From contig WQTN01000135.1 of the NCBI GenBank assembly GCA_009786295.1, positions 1 through 19,094 on the forward strand: a DNA stretch of 19,094 nucleotides. Direction: 5' to 3'. Numbering within the stretch: the first letter of the stretch is position 1; every line of letters starts with the position of its first letter. This document shows positions 1 to 5,623 of the stretch, in pieces. A program made the position numbers and the translations under genes. This DNA is from Methanomassiliicoccaceae archaeon. Lineage in GTDB: Archaea; Thermoplasmatota; Thermoplasmata; Methanomassiliicoccales; Methanomethylophilaceae. The notes beneath the pieces were generated by a model. That model was not told the DNA's origin. It did no database searches and was given only the letters and a program-made list of their open reading frames with translations.

Positions 1-98
1 TCCATCTGTAATTTCTGGGTAGATACTGCCTGCAGCTGCTGCTGCGTCTGCTGGAACTGAGCTATCTGGTTCTGTAACTGTGGGCTGATATTGTTCAT
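1..98 (-). CDS. pfdB: Prefoldin beta subunit, N-terminal fragment
   Basis: Only the first 32 residues are present; the gene runs off the left edge. They begin MNNISPQLQNQ and continue as a glutamine-rich amphipathic helix with alternating Q and hydrophobic residues. This matches the start of the N-terminal coiled coil of archaeal prefoldin beta (GimC beta), the chaperone that holds unfolded proteins and passes them to the thermosome. The ATG lies 4 bases after the pcc1 stop, with a ribosome-binding stretch AAGGTGA just upstream, so it is translated from the same transcript. Position after rpoP and pcc1 is the family's usual place in this archaeal superoperon, which supports the call despite the short fragment. 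The beta-hairpin region and second helix are outside the window. Confidence 0.85.
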   Translation of the reverse strand, partial: MNNISPQLQNQIAQFQQTQQQLQAVSTQKLQM

Positions 99-102
99 CC
101 GT

Positions 103-333
103 TCACCTTGTTATTCTGCCTATGTCTTCGGTTATCCTTATGCATTCCAGATACGAATTCAACGCCGCCCTCATCGCTGAGGCGTCCGAGGCGGCGATCT
201 CTATCACGCCGGCCCCTTCTTCCATCCGAACATCGGCCTTCGTACGGGGAAGTTCCCTTCCCGCTTCTGGGCTCAGTGCGCAGATGATGCTTGGGGCGTC
301 ATCCGATGTTATTCTGATCTCGGCTGCGAACAT
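103..333 (-). CDS. pcc1: KEOPS complex subunit Pcc1
   Basis: A 76-residue protein of the usual Pcc1 size. It starts MFAAEIRITSDDA and has the charged/hydrophobic alternation of the small alpha/beta Pcc1 fold, ending in a long helix (ALNSYLECIRITEDIGR). Pcc1 is the dimerising subunit of KEOPS (Kae1, Bud32, Cgi121, Pcc1), which with Sua5 makes the universal t6A37 modification on ANN-decoding tRNAs in the cytoplasm. The other KEOPS subunits are not in this window. The gene starts one base after the rpoP stop (TGA-T-ATG) and ends 4 bases before prefoldin beta, so translation is probably coupled. The call rests on size, residue pattern and the conserved rpoP-pcc1-pfdB order; the sequence alone is weakly diagnostic because the family is short and divergent. 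Confidence 0.85.
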   Translation of the reverse strand: MFAAEIRITSDDAPSIICALSPEAGRELPRTKADVRMEEGAGVIEIAASDASAMRAALNSYLECIRITEDIGRITR

Positions 334-334
334 A

Positions 335-466
335 TCAATCGGACTTCAGGACCTTCTTCACATTCGGTCTGTCCTTGAAGAAGATCTTCGACCCGCATTT
401 CTCGCACTGGAGCCCCAGGGCGTTCACGTTCCTGATAGGTTCATTGCATTTGGCGCATCTGTACAT
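335..466 (-). CDS. rpoP: DNA-directed RNA polymerase subunit P (Rpb12/RpoP)
   Basis: A 43-residue zinc-ribbon protein. It reads MYRCAKCNEP at the start and later LQCEKCGSKIFFKDRP, giving two CxxC knuckles at Cys4/Cys7 and Cys21/Cys24 that would bind one zinc. RpoP is the archaeal counterpart of eukaryotic Rpb12 and helps join RpoD/RpoL to the large subunits of RNA polymerase. The length is within the family's 40-50 residues. The ATG is preceded by GGGATATAC with a weak ribosome-binding site, 9 bases after the L37Ae stop, and the TGA is one base before the pcc1 ATG. The conserved order L37Ae-rpoP-pcc1 supports the call. Confidence 0.93.
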   Translation of the reverse strand: MYRCAKCNEPIRNVNALGLQCEKCGSKIFFKDRPNVKKVLKSD

Positions 467-475
467 GTATATCCC

Positions 476-724
476 TTATTCCGAGACCTGCGACACGTCC
501 CTTTTGGTTTTGGGGCTGTATGCTTCTGCCGCGAATTTTGTCTCACAGTGCCTGCACTCCCAGATCCCGGAGCTTACCCTCTTCACGGACATGTGGTGGC
601 AGACGGGGCATTCATGTCTCGCCTTCTGGTGCGCCTCGATGTTCTTGACCCTGTTGCGTACAACAACACCGTATCTGGCACCGAATTTCCCGGACGTACC
701 TGCTTTCTTTGTTCTTTTTGCCAT
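476..724 (-). CDS. rpl37ae: 50S ribosomal protein L37Ae (eL43)
   Basis: An 82-residue basic zinc-ribbon ribosomal protein. It begins MAKRTKKAGTSGKFGARYG, the characteristic eL43 N-terminus. Zinc ligands are Cys39, Cys42 (CPVC) and Cys57, Cys60 (CRHC). eL43 is an archaeal/eukaryotic-specific component of the large subunit. The ATG is 4 bases after the rrp42 stop. Placement between exosome genes and rpoP is the standard archaeal superoperon order. The slightly acidic C-terminal tail (DVSQVSE) is a minor feature. Stop codon is TAA. Confidence 0.97.
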   Translation of the reverse strand: MAKRTKKAGTSGKFGARYGVVVRNRVKNIEAHQKARHECPVCHHMSVKRVSSGIWECRHCETKFAAEAYSPKTKRDVSQVSE

Positions 725-728
725 TGTA

Positions 729-1502
729 TCACCCGATGATCTTTCTTATGGCCTTTCCTTTCTCGACGGCCCTGTCCAGACAAAGGCTGAGTTCGTCACG
801 TGTGATCGAACCTTTTCCTCCTTTCTGCATGGCCCTGAAGTTTCCTTCATCGTCAGTGGTGACGGTGAGGCGGGCGGATGAGATCATCTCTTCGTCGAAA
901 TTTGGGTCAAGTATTAAATCATTTCCTATTTTGACGGACGTGACGGATATAGGGGTGCATGTGACGGGCAGGGGTCTGTTCTCTCCTTTTCCGTACTGTT
1001 CTCCCGGAATGACCGCTGTCCTGAGGGCGCACACCGTGGCGATATTGCAGGCGTCGAACAGGTTCCCGTCGTAATCAAGCGCGTAGATGTCGACAAAGCA
1101 CATCCATACTTCCTCTCCGGCCGTGATGCAGAGCTTTTTGACATCCACCATCCCCGATTCGCGTATACCGCGGTCCACAACGCGTGCGAGCTCGATCGCG
1201 TCCTCTCCCGGAGGGCCCGACTCAAAGGAAGGGTGGGCCATCGGTATGAGTTCCGCACCCATTGTCAGGACGCCGCTGTCGGGTGTGTCGGCGAACGGTG
1301 TCCCGGGTATGATCTTCACTCCCGCGATGACCTCCGTCTTTCCGAGCTTTACCCTCGCGGAACCGTCCGCGCTCTCGACGCATCCTGCGGTTATCTTGAG
1401 GTCCCTTATCTCATCGACGCCTCTGCCATCCTCTCTTTTGCCTTCTTTCAGAAGGTTCATTATGTGGTCTCTCTTGATCTCAGAGATGACGTGTTCACTC
1501 AT
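729..1502 (-). CDS. rrp42: Exosome complex component Rrp42
   Basis: A 257-residue RNase PH-fold protein, the structural partner of Rrp41 in the hexameric ring of the archaeal RNA exosome. Visible family signatures are REDGRGVDEIR near residues 25-35, GTPFADTPDSG, then MAHPSFESGPPGEDAIELAR. Rrp42 lacks the phosphorolytic active site, and no DLNKEED-like motif is present; it contributes RNA-binding surface. I chose the ATG of MSEHVISEIK, which overlaps the rrp41 stop by 8 bases and has GGGGATGAGG upstream. A start 7 codons earlier is possible but would deepen the overlap. It is cotranscribed with rrp4, rrp41 and L37Ae. Confidence 0.96.
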   Translation of the reverse strand: MSEHVISEIKRDHIMNLLKEGKREDGRGVDEIRDLKITAGCVESADGSARVKLGKTEVIAGVKIIPGTPFADTPDSGVLTMGAELIPMAHPSFESGPPGEDAIELARVVDRGIRESGMVDVKKLCITAGEEVWMCFVDIYALDYDGNLFDACNIATVCALRTAVIPGEQYGKGENRPLPVTCTPISVTSVKIGNDLILDPNFDEEMISSARLTVTTDDEGNFRAMQKGGKGSITRDELSLCLDRAVEKGKAIRKIIG

Positions 1503-2238
1503 TGTCCTCATCCCCCTTTGCAATTGCGTAGCGCTCTTTCAGAGCGGCTTTCTGTATCTCGTATACCTCGTGGCATGCGCTGAAGGCCATGTCCATCGCT
1601 TTATCGAATTCTTTTCTGGTCATGTTGCCGTCCATCTGGAGCAGTACGATCTCGTCGGTCGAGGGGACGATCGCGAGAGGGACATCCGCCTGTCCGAAGT
1701 TGTCCTCCTCTTTGTTAAGGTCGAGGAGCACATGCCCGTCGGCTTTTCCCGCGGCGATGGCCGGAACTATGTCGCGCATCGGTATGCCCGCATCTGCGAG
1801 GGCGACCGAAGCGGCCGTCAGGCCGGCGCATCTGGTCCCCGCATTTGCCTGAAGTATCTCGATATAAACATCAATGGATGCGCGGGGGTACAGCTCGGTA
1901 AGGACCACTTTTTCCAAAGCCTCGGCGATTATCTTCGAGATCTCTATCGATCTTCTGTCCGGGCCCGGCCTTTTCCTGTCGCTTACGGAGAACGCCTGCA
2001 TGTTGTATTTGCACTGGATTATCGCCTTGGTCGGGTCCTGCAGATGCCTTGGGTGGCATTCCCTCGGCCCGTAGACTGCCGCAAGCACTTTGTTCTTTCC
2101 TATCTCTAAGTAAGCGGAGCCGTCAGCGTTGCTGAGTACTCCCGCCTCAATGTGAACAGGCCTGTGTTCGTCGGTCTTTCTTCCGTCGATCCTCATGCCT
2201 TTCTTGTCAACTAAAACCATATCAGTATGTCCGCTCAT
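1495..2238 (-). CDS. rrp41: Exosome complex exonuclease Rrp41
   Basis: A 247-residue RNase PH-fold subunit carrying the phosphorolytic 3'-to-5' exoribonuclease (and reverse polyadenylation) activity of the archaeal exosome. Key signatures are RIDGRKTDEHRP near residue 17, VYGPRECHPRH near 56-65, SDRKRPGPDRRS near 86-97, and the catalytic acidic segment DLNKEEDNFGQAD at about 173-185. These match the active residues of the family, and none looks lost. ATG was preferred over an immediately preceding in-frame TTG. It overlaps the rrp4 stop by one base (TGATG) and has GGGAGG spaced 9 bases upstream. The C-terminal stop overlaps the start of rrp42, so the three exosome subunits are translationally coupled. 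Confidence 0.97.
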   Translation of the reverse strand: MSGHTDMVLVDKKGMRIDGRKTDEHRPVHIEAGVLSNADGSAYLEIGKNKVLAAVYGPRECHPRHLQDPTKAIIQCKYNMQAFSVSDRKRPGPDRRSIEISKIIAEALEKVVLTELYPRASIDVYIEILQANAGTRCAGLTAASVALADAGIPMRDIVPAIAAGKADGHVLLDLNKEEDNFGQADVPLAIVPSTDEIVLLQMDGNMTRKEFDKAMDMAFSACHEVYEIQKAALKERYAIAKGDEDNE

Positions 2239-2945
2239 CAATATTCCTCCCTATCGTTGTCCTTCTGCGGGAGCCTGTTTTTTATAAAGTTTTCAACCCT
2301 TTCTGTGAGGTTGCTGCTCTGGGCCTCTTTTTCTATAATCTTTATGGCCTCCACCGCAACACTCGCGTTCTCGTCATCGCCGTCGATCCAGATCCTTCCG
2401 TTCTGCCCCACGAATATGCGGCAGTCGGTAAGGTTCTTGATCATCTGGATCATAGAGCCGCTCTTGCCGATCACACGTGAGACCTTCGAATGGGACATCT
2501 CCACCATCTGGCCGCCCTCGATCCTTCTGAGCCCCGAATCCTTCATGGTGACCTGTATCTTCTTGCTCTCGTCCACCATCAGTATCTTCAGCATCACGAC
2601 GTTCCCCACATTGAGGTACTTCGAGGTATCTCCGAACTCCACCTTCCAGGGGACCTCGTTCACATGCAACGGTGCCGGGTACGGCGCGTTGATGTTGACA
2701 AGCCAGTTCGAAGGGCCTATATCCTCTATGACCCCGATCACGGTGTCGCCCGTGGTGGGCATGTAGCGTCCCCCGAGCGGGATGACGCCGACCGTGTCAT
2801 GGTACACATTCTTTACGCCTAAGATCCCGGCGTACACTTTGCCATTATGCACATATGCGTTGCTCCCAGCATTCATCCCGCTGTCGTCCAGCAGGTCTCC
2901 GGGGACCACGACCTCTCTTGCATTTCTGGCGCTTCTTTTTTCCAT
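2238..2945 (-). CDS. rrp4: Exosome complex RNA-binding protein Rrp4
   Basis: A 235-residue cap subunit of the archaeal exosome that binds substrate RNA at the ring entrance and favours poly(A). Domain order is typical: an N-terminal domain (residues 1-55, VVVPGDLLDDSGMNAGSNAYV), an S1 domain (about 60-135, PTTGDTVIGVIEDIG...WLVNINAPYPAPL) and a KH domain with the GxxG loop (VIGKSGSMIQMI), followed by an acidic tail. I start at the ATG of MEKRSARNARE because GTGAT, which fits the archaeal anti-Shine-Dalgarno, lies a few bases upstream. That same GTG could be an alternative in-frame start adding three residues. It sits between SBDS (24-base gap) and rrp41 (1-base overlap). Confidence 0.96.
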   Translation of the reverse strand: MEKRSARNAREVVVPGDLLDDSGMNAGSNAYVHNGKVYAGILGVKNVYHDTVGVIPLGGRYMPTTGDTVIGVIEDIGPSNWLVNINAPYPAPLHVNEVPWKVEFGDTSKYLNVGNVVMLKILMVDESKKIQVTMKDSGLRRIEGGQMVEMSHSKVSRVIGKSGSMIQMIKNLTDCRIFVGQNGRIWIDGDDENASVAVEAIKIIEKEAQSSNLTERVENFIKNRLPQKDNDREEY

Positions 2946-2969
2946 TTTTATCACTTCTCTTGAATGTTA

Positions 2970-3662
2970 TTAAATCATTTTTACAGACGCTGTTCCTTTG
3001 GTCTTATTTTTGAGCTTTTCTGTCAGCTCAGGTACGAGGCCGGCAGGCAGTTCCATTAAACCTATCCACGAACCGTCGGCCGTCCATTCTTCTCTTTCGA
3101 TGATCCCGTAGTGGACCATTTCGTCGAAACATCTCCCATAGTCATCGCCTTTAAGTTTGATGGCAACCTTGCTTTTCTCAAAACGGATGGGGATAAGGGG
3201 ACGAAGGAGTTTCATTGCCTCATCGATCTCTTTCTCAAGCGGTCTGAACGGGTCCACATGGAACTTCGCCTCTTCCAAAGCAAGTTCTATCCTGACATAC
3301 GGATGCGGAAGTTTCGTCTGAGGGTTTATGGCGTTGGCAGCGATATAAGAGACCACCTGATGCCTTTTTGCCTCGAGCATCTCCTTCCGCTGCTCCGCGG
3401 TCATCTGGACCTCTCCCTTCTCGATGATCCTCTTCGCTATCTCTGAGATATCGCTTGTGCCGAAGACCTCTTTGATCTTCTCCTCCGCCGGCCTGATGCC
3501 TTTGCTGGAGTTCTTGAATACGTCCTCCACGGCAAGGAAATCGATAATGTTCACTTTCTTGCCTTGTTTGAGGAAGTTCATGACAGCTGGATCAAGAAGG
3601 ATCTCAAAGGTCTCTCCGTGGCTTTCCAGCCTAGCAATGATGGCATCGTTCAGGTCGACCAT
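2970..3662 (-). CDS. SBDS: Ribosome maturation protein SBDS homologue
   Basis: A 230-residue member of the SBDS (Shwachman-Bodian-Diamond, yeast Sdo1) family. Family marks are the N-terminal FYSH domain (LESHGETFEILLDP, then FLAVEDVFKNSSKG), a middle helical domain with QMTAEQRKEMLEAKRHQVVSYIAANAINPQTKLPHP quoted here only as landmarks around residues 86-122, and a ferredoxin-like C-terminal domain. In eukaryotes SBDS works with EFL1 to release eIF6 from the 60S subunit; the archaeal protein is thought to act in large-subunit maturation. The ATG is 10 bases after the psmA stop. Its place between psmA and rrp4 is one of the best conserved archaeal gene neighbourhoods. Length is normal, and the stop is TAA. 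Confidence 0.96.
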   Translation of the reverse strand: MVDLNDAIIARLESHGETFEILLDPAVMNFLKQGKKVNIIDFLAVEDVFKNSSKGIRPAEEKIKEVFGTSDISEIAKRIIEKGEVQMTAEQRKEMLEAKRHQVVSYIAANAINPQTKLPHPYVRIELALEEAKFHVDPFRPLEKEIDEAMKLLRPLIPIRFEKSKVAIKLKGDDYGRCFDEMVHYGIIEREEWTADGSWIGLMELPAGLVPELTEKLKNKTKGTASVKMI

Positions 3663-3672
3663 GGGACCAAGC

Positions 3673-4383
3673 TCAGGTCTTACCGATCACTTTTGTGATC
3701 TCGGAGTCAGTGAGTCTTCTGAATTTCTTCCCTTTCTCCACCACTCCGATCTCCAAAGATTCTGCGGACAGTGTGTCCTCTATCGCTGCGCCCAGGGCCT
3801 TCAGTCCGAGCTTGGTCGCGGCTTCGAACGACATGCCGTCAGTGAATTCTCTTTCAAAGATGTCCATCACGACTGGCCTTCCGGACCCTATGCTCGTTGC
3901 CCTGTATGCAACGAGGGCTCCCGAAGGATCGGTTTCGAACAGGTGTATCCCCAGGTCGTCCACGCCCGCGACAAGCAGGGCCACTCCGAACGGGCGTCCG
4001 CCGCCGTATTGGGTGTAATTTTGTTTGTAGTCGCAGACGCTCTTGACCAAGAGCTCCACGGCCATGTTCTCCCCGTATGTGACCTTGTGTCTCTGAGCAT
4101 ATCTTCTGGCTTCGTCGATAAGGACCCTGGCATCGGCCACGAGGCCCGAGGTCGCGCATCCGATGTAATCGTCAACGTCGTATATCTTCTCGATCGAACC
4201 CGGCTCGACAAGTTTGCTGGACAGTCTTTTGTCCACAATGAGTATGACTCCGTTCTTGAACTTCAGTCCGATCGTCGTCGTGCCCTTTTTTACCGCTTCG
4301 CGAGCGTATTCTACCTGGAACAATCTTCCGTCGGGGGAGAATACTGTGATCCCCCTGTCATATGCCATCTGTCCTGGTTGCAT
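3673..4383 (-). CDS. psmA: Proteasome subunit alpha
   Basis: A 236-residue alpha subunit of the archaeal 20S proteasome. It begins MQPGQMAYDRGITVFSPDG and continues RLFQVEYAREAVKKGTT, the near-invariant N-terminal helix region that forms the gate and docks the PAN/Cdc48 ATPases. VTSGLVADARVL-type (here ATSGLVADARVLIDEAR), YTQYGGGRPFGV and AIGSG-like (SIGSGRP) segments follow the family pattern. Seven copies make each outer ring; the catalytic beta subunit is not in the window. The start has a good ribosome-binding site (AAGGAGAG) and its own TATA-like box upstream, so this gene may begin a transcript of the superoperon as well as being read from pop5. Length is normal. Confidence 0.98.
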   Translation of the reverse strand: MQPGQMAYDRGITVFSPDGRLFQVEYAREAVKKGTTTIGLKFKNGVILIVDKRLSSKLVEPGSIEKIYDVDDYIGCATSGLVADARVLIDEARRYAQRHKVTYGENMAVELLVKSVCDYKQNYTQYGGGRPFGVALLVAGVDDLGIHLFETDPSGALVAYRATSIGSGRPVVMDIFEREFTDGMSFEAATKLGLKALGAAIEDTLSAESLEIGVVEKGKKFRRLTDSEITKVIGKT

Positions 4384-4420
4384 ATCTCTCTCCTTTCTTC
4401 AAGCACTACAAATGCGCCGC

Positions 4421-4430
4421 ACTATATTAT
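4421..4430 (-). promoter_or_regulatory. TATA-like promoter upstream of psmA
   Basis: On the minus strand the 78-base gap between pop5 and psmA contains GGATAATATA, an AT-rich box in an otherwise GC-containing gap. It lies about 40 bases before the ATG, so a transcript starting about 25 bases downstream would have a short leader holding the AAGGAGAG ribosome-binding site. This is a sequence-based inference. Confidence 0.45.
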
Positions 4431-4461
4431 CCTTTAGAAACGCGCGACTGTCAAAAGGGCA

Positions 4462-4752
4462 TCATTTTTTCGCTGTTTTGAGTTCTGGATATCTGTCCCT
4501 GATCTTGCGTATGGTGCCTGATGTCATAATGGAGGTATATGAAGGGTCGACCTGCGACATGATGCGCACTGTCTCTTCTCTGCTTTTCGGAGCGCATCGC
4601 ATTATCGCCTTGCCGAAGGCGCATTGGATGACATACGGGGAGTTCTCAGCGGCGACCGATCTGATGTTTTTGATAAGGATTTCCTTTTTCAGATCGTCCG
4701 GCACATCAAAGGCGATGTATCTGAACCTCCCTCTTTTACTCTTAACCACCAT
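4462..4752 (-). CDS. rnp2: RNase P protein component 2 (Pop5/Rnp2)
   Basis: A 96-residue protein with the archaeal Pop5 pattern: an N-terminal RFRYIAFDV strand, a central helix with IKNIRSVAAENSPY, then a strand containing QCAFGKAIMRCAPKSREETV and a C-terminal helix (TIRKIRDRYPE). Pop5 pairs with Rpp30 to activate the catalytic RNA of RNase P in tRNA 5' maturation. Its place directly upstream of psmA is conserved in archaea; Rpp30 and L15e, which often precede it, are absent here and a zinc protein takes that position. The ATG follows an AAGGTGG ribosome-binding stretch, 13 bases after the upstream stop, so the two genes are probably cotranscribed. The internal cysteines have no evident metal-site spacing. 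Confidence 0.88.
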   Translation of the reverse strand: MVVKSKRGRFRYIAFDVPDDLKKEILIKNIRSVAAENSPYVIQCAFGKAIMRCAPKSREETVRIMSQVDPSYTSIMTSGTIRKIRDRYPELKTAKK

Positions 4753-4765
4753 CGAACGGCCACCT

Positions 4766-5284
4766 TCATTTTTGTTCTTTGAGCACTTTCATGAACGCAG
4801 TTTCGTAGACCGCACCGCATTTTCTGCATACGGGCTTGTCAGCATCCACCACGCCGCCGCACTTGCAGATGAACGTATTGTCCTTCTTTGGCAGCACAGC
4901 GCCGCATGAACATATGTTCCCTTTAAGAAATCTTCCGCAGACAGGGCACCGCTTCCTCTCTGGTTCCCTGACCTCCATATCCTCATACCTCTCCCCGCAG
5001 TATGGGCAGGAACCCGTCGGTTTCGCACAGGCGTCATGGAAGATCCTGCCGCAGGAACACATTGCGACCGGGTCGTTCTCTATCTTACCGTAACAGATTT
5101 CACACTTCTTTTCGTCCTCTCCCTCATCCAAAAAAGTTGTAGATTCTTTCCTCGATTTTCCCGTGAGTTTGTTGCGGATATCATATTTTGCGCCGATATA
5201 GCCGTGGATGACAAAAACGGTGGCTAGCAGTATAACCAACACTATAATTATAGCCAGAGAAAGAATTGTGTTACCGGTTTCCAT
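4766..5284 (-). CDS. Membrane-anchored RING-like/zinc-ribbon protein
   Basis: A 172-residue protein I do not recognise as a named gene. Residues 7-31 form one hydrophobic segment (ILSLAIIIVLVILLATVFVI), then a basic linker (GKSRK), predicting a single membrane anchor with the zinc part probably cytoplasmic. Residues 61-96 show a binuclear, RING-variant-like ligand order: C61-x2-C64, C76-x-C78, H83-x2-C86, C93-x2-C96. Further knuckles follow at C113-x2-C116 with C125-x-C127, and at C140-x-C142 with C153-x2-C156, consistent with two zinc ribbons. I chose METGNTILSL as the start because a TATA-like box lies about 27 bases upstream, fitting a leaderless message; an earlier start would add 32 residues. 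It heads the Pop5-proteasome-exosome block with a 13-base gap. Function is unknown. A RING-like fold in Archaea need not mean ubiquitin ligation; a tandem zinc-ribbon scaffold is the main alternative. Confidence 0.8.
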   Translation of the reverse strand: METGNTILSLAIIIVLVILLATVFVIHGYIGAKYDIRNKLTGKSRKESTTFLDEGEDEKKCEICYGKIENDPVAMCSCGRIFHDACAKPTGSCPYCGERYEDMEVREPERKRCPVCGRFLKGNICSCGAVLPKKDNTFICKCGGVVDADKPVCRKCGAVYETAFMKVLKEQK

Positions 5285-5306
5285 GATATGGTTAATAAAT
5301 CTAACC

Positions 5307-5316
5307 TTTTTAATAC
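5307..5316 (-). promoter_or_regulatory. TATA box for the RING-like gene and superoperon
   Basis: Read on the minus strand, TATTAAAAAG lies about 27 bases before the ATG of the RING-like gene, the distance expected between an archaeal TATA box and a transcription start that coincides with the start codon. No ribosome-binding site is seen, which also fits a leaderless message. Confidence 0.5.
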
Positions 5317-5557
5317 TTCTTGGGAGAAGACTTCCGACGGTCTGAAAATCACATACGATTTTTATTTTCTTATGCAACAATATTACAAATTTTTAAGTTG
5401 AATTACCTTTTAATGAAATATCTCTTTTTCAGTATGAAATTGTGTCTGGGTCATGTAAAAACAATCTAACCTCAAAATTGTATGAGAGAATTTGTGTTTT
5501 CTGAGAAAAGGTAATAACAGATGGAGCTCTTGTATATTAATCATTACGTAGGAAGGG

Positions 5558-5565
5558 CTTTATTA
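5558..5565 (+). promoter_or_regulatory. Candidate TATA box of the hdrA-mvhDGA operon
   Basis: CTTTATTA lies about 60 bases before the hdrA start. Initiation about 26 bases downstream, near 5588, would leave a leader of roughly 36 bases containing the GGAGGT ribosome-binding site. Another AT box, TTTAAAA at 5593-5599, lies inside the nearby palindrome. It would place the start of transcription almost at the start codon, which fits poorly with the strong ribosome-binding site. Confidence 0.4.
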
Positions 5566-5588
5566 GGGAAAATAATACACCTCACGTT

Positions 5589-5603
5589 CCAATTTAAAAT
5601 TGG
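5589..5603. promoter_or_regulatory. 15-bp palindrome in the hdrA leader
   Basis: CCAATTT-A-AAATTGG is a perfect inverted repeat of 7-base arms around one base, 21 bases before the hdrA start codon. It sits where a dimeric repressor could block initiation from the 5558-5565 box. AT-rich palindromes also arise by chance, so this is only a candidate operator. Confidence 0.35.
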
Positions 5604-5623
5604 TATAACCCGGAGGTAAGCAT

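Larger units (their letters stand above)
5285..5623. other. AT-rich divergent control region before hdrA
   Basis: This 339-base stretch separates the minus-strand superoperon from hdrA and holds no credible gene. It is clearly more AT-rich than its flanks. It contains a 10-base direct repeat AATCTAACCT (5298-5307 and 5463-5472) and a perfect 10-base inverted pair, ATTACCTTTT (5403-5412) and AAAAGGTAAT (5506-5515). There is a 15-base palindrome at 5589-5603 and TATA-like boxes for both strands. Its size and repeats suggest binding sites for one or more regulators of the hydrogenase/Hdr operon. Confidence 0.6.

Noticed and set aside
3424..4437. Long plus-strand open frame (337 codons) opposite psmA and SBDS
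   Set aside because: It lies antisense to two strongly conserved genes, has no family motif and no ribosome-binding site; it is a by-product of codon bias.
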